Of a DNA stretch of 64,000 nucleotides, positions 63,543 to 64,000 are shown one piece after another. The notes under the pieces are model-generated. The model was given only the letters and a program-made list of their open reading frames with translations, did no database searches and was not told the DNA's origin. Origin of the DNA: Rhodocytophaga rosea (GTDB lineage Bacteria > Bacteroidota > Bacteroidia > Cytophagales > 172606-1); NCBI RefSeq assembly GCF_010119975.1, contig NZ_CP048222.1, positions 1,199,501 to 1,263,500 on the forward strand. Reading direction: 5' to 3'. The position numbers and the translations under genes are program-made. Positions within the stretch are counted from its first letter, which is position 1; each line of letters starts with the position of its first letter.

Positions 63543-64000
63543 TTATCTTTCTGCAAACTTCTGATAAGCAGCTTTTAGTTGCTCATTTGTTAAGGGTTCG
63601 CCGGAACGAATGAGCACTCTATGCCGGAAAGTGACGGATTTACTGGGCATCAGCTTAAAATTAAGTTCCTCTTTGCCATCGCTCAGCGCTTTCTGTCCTA
63701 AGTTATTAGCAGCAAATAAACCATACCCTCTGGCATGCCAGTAAGTAGGATGGCCTACATTTTTGGGATGGTCCATCATAGTGATTGAAATGGGCTCGCT
63801 GCCCATACTGCCTGCCAGGTTCACCCACTGCCCACGTGTTCCCCAGACGGCATCTCCCTCTGTCCCCTCACTGCTGCGGTATAAACCAGACACTCCTTCA
63901 TTATCCATGCGAGGTACATTGGTTACTTTACCGCTGGCATCTGTAAAAAGCTCGGGCTTATTGGAAGGCTGCTCCAATTGGCGGGCCACCCGTAAACCAA
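63543..64000 (-). CDS. DUF6807 (PmoA-like) protein, partial
   Basis: The C-terminal part of a gene that runs off the window; the frame stays open to base 64000, so the apparent GTG at 63989 is not the real start. Visible are GVSGLYRSSEGTEGDAVWGTRGQWVNLAGSMGSEPISITMMDHPKNVGHPTYWHARGYGLFAANNLGQKA and a final FRHRVLIRSGE strand, typical of the DUF6807 (methane oxygenase PmoA-like) family found near Bacteroidota sugar-oxidoreductase genes. A role in carbohydrate processing is inferred only from such contexts. Confidence 0.8.
   Translation of the reverse strand, partial: GLRVARQLEQPSNKPELFTDASGKVTNVPRMDNEGVSGLYRSSEGTEGDAVWGTRGQWVNLAGSMGSEPISITMMDHPKNVGHPTYWHARGYGLFAANNLGQKALSDGKEELNFKLMPSKSVTFRHRVLIRSGEPLTNEQLKAAYQKFAER

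Overview
The window looks like chromosome of a Bacteroidota bacterium, most likely a Cytophagales-type gliding or polymer-degrading organism. The signs are a SusC/RagA plus SusD/RagB outer-membrane pair, a very long adhesin-like protein ending in the gliding/type IX secretion C-terminal domain (CHU_C type), a zinc metalloprotease of the DUF4953 kind, many PAS-domain histidine kinases and many lipoproteins. This assignment is inferred from gene families; no marker gene such as rRNA is present. I saw no rRNA, tRNA, CRISPR array, transposase or phage gene.

Layout. 0-3 kb: a DinB-like protein, a small ABC module and an exported esterase broken by a one-base shift in a six-G tract. 3-9 kb: a secreted zinc metalloprotease followed by the long lectin/PKD-like type IX cargo protein. 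9-10 kb: an AT-rich stand-alone RNA ligase. 10-14 kb: a signalling operon on the minus strand (small Cys-ending protein, multi-TM protein, NarL-type kinase, response regulator) facing a PAS-LuxR regulator. 14-20 kb: SusC/SusD-like nutrient uptake pair with a strong terminator, then an AEC-type carrier. 20-23 kb: SGNH hydrolase, aroB, and an exported PPC-domain protein. 23-28 kb: TPR-membrane protein, TPR-AAA+ ATPase, FKBP lipoprotein and class III aminotransferase, with an 8-bp tandem repeat family placed directly before two start codons. 28-31.5 kb: a 1181-residue SWIM/SNF2 helicase.

31.5-33.7 kb is a visibly AT-rich accessory island of three small genes: a membrane-SRPBCC protein framed by an 11-bp perfect inverted repeat, a two-TM mini-gene with an in-frame TAG, and a GNAT acetyltransferase. 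33.8-40 kb: a histidine kinase with an ethylene-receptor-like copper-binding sensor domain, a class A beta-lactamase-like serine hydrolase, a PAP2/vanadium haloperoxidase-like lipoprotein with an internal duplication, and an outer-membrane barrel protein. 41-46 kb: GT61 glycosyltransferase, DUF4173 membrane protein and a CHASE3-GAF protein. 46.6-51.6 kb: an OmpR-type two-component system, an exported trypsin-like/TPR protease, a DUF2911 protein and a SUMF1-like protein. 52-54 kb: a TolC-family gene broken by a one-base shift in a five-C tract, and a small outer-membrane barrel. 54.8-58.4 kb: a 1189-residue kinase with seven PAS domains. 58.4-64 kb: an apparent sugar-related block (Kelch protein, Tat-exported Gfo/Idh/MocA oxidoreductase, Tat-exported Dabb protein, AraC regulator), an alpha/beta hydrolase lipoprotein and a DUF6807 protein cut by the window edge.

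The strongest leads are the ethylene-receptor-like kinase with all seven known ethylene-binding residues at constant spacing, the inverted-repeat-framed AT-rich island, and the start-proximal 8-bp repeats. No complete new multi-gene system could be established from the sequence alone.
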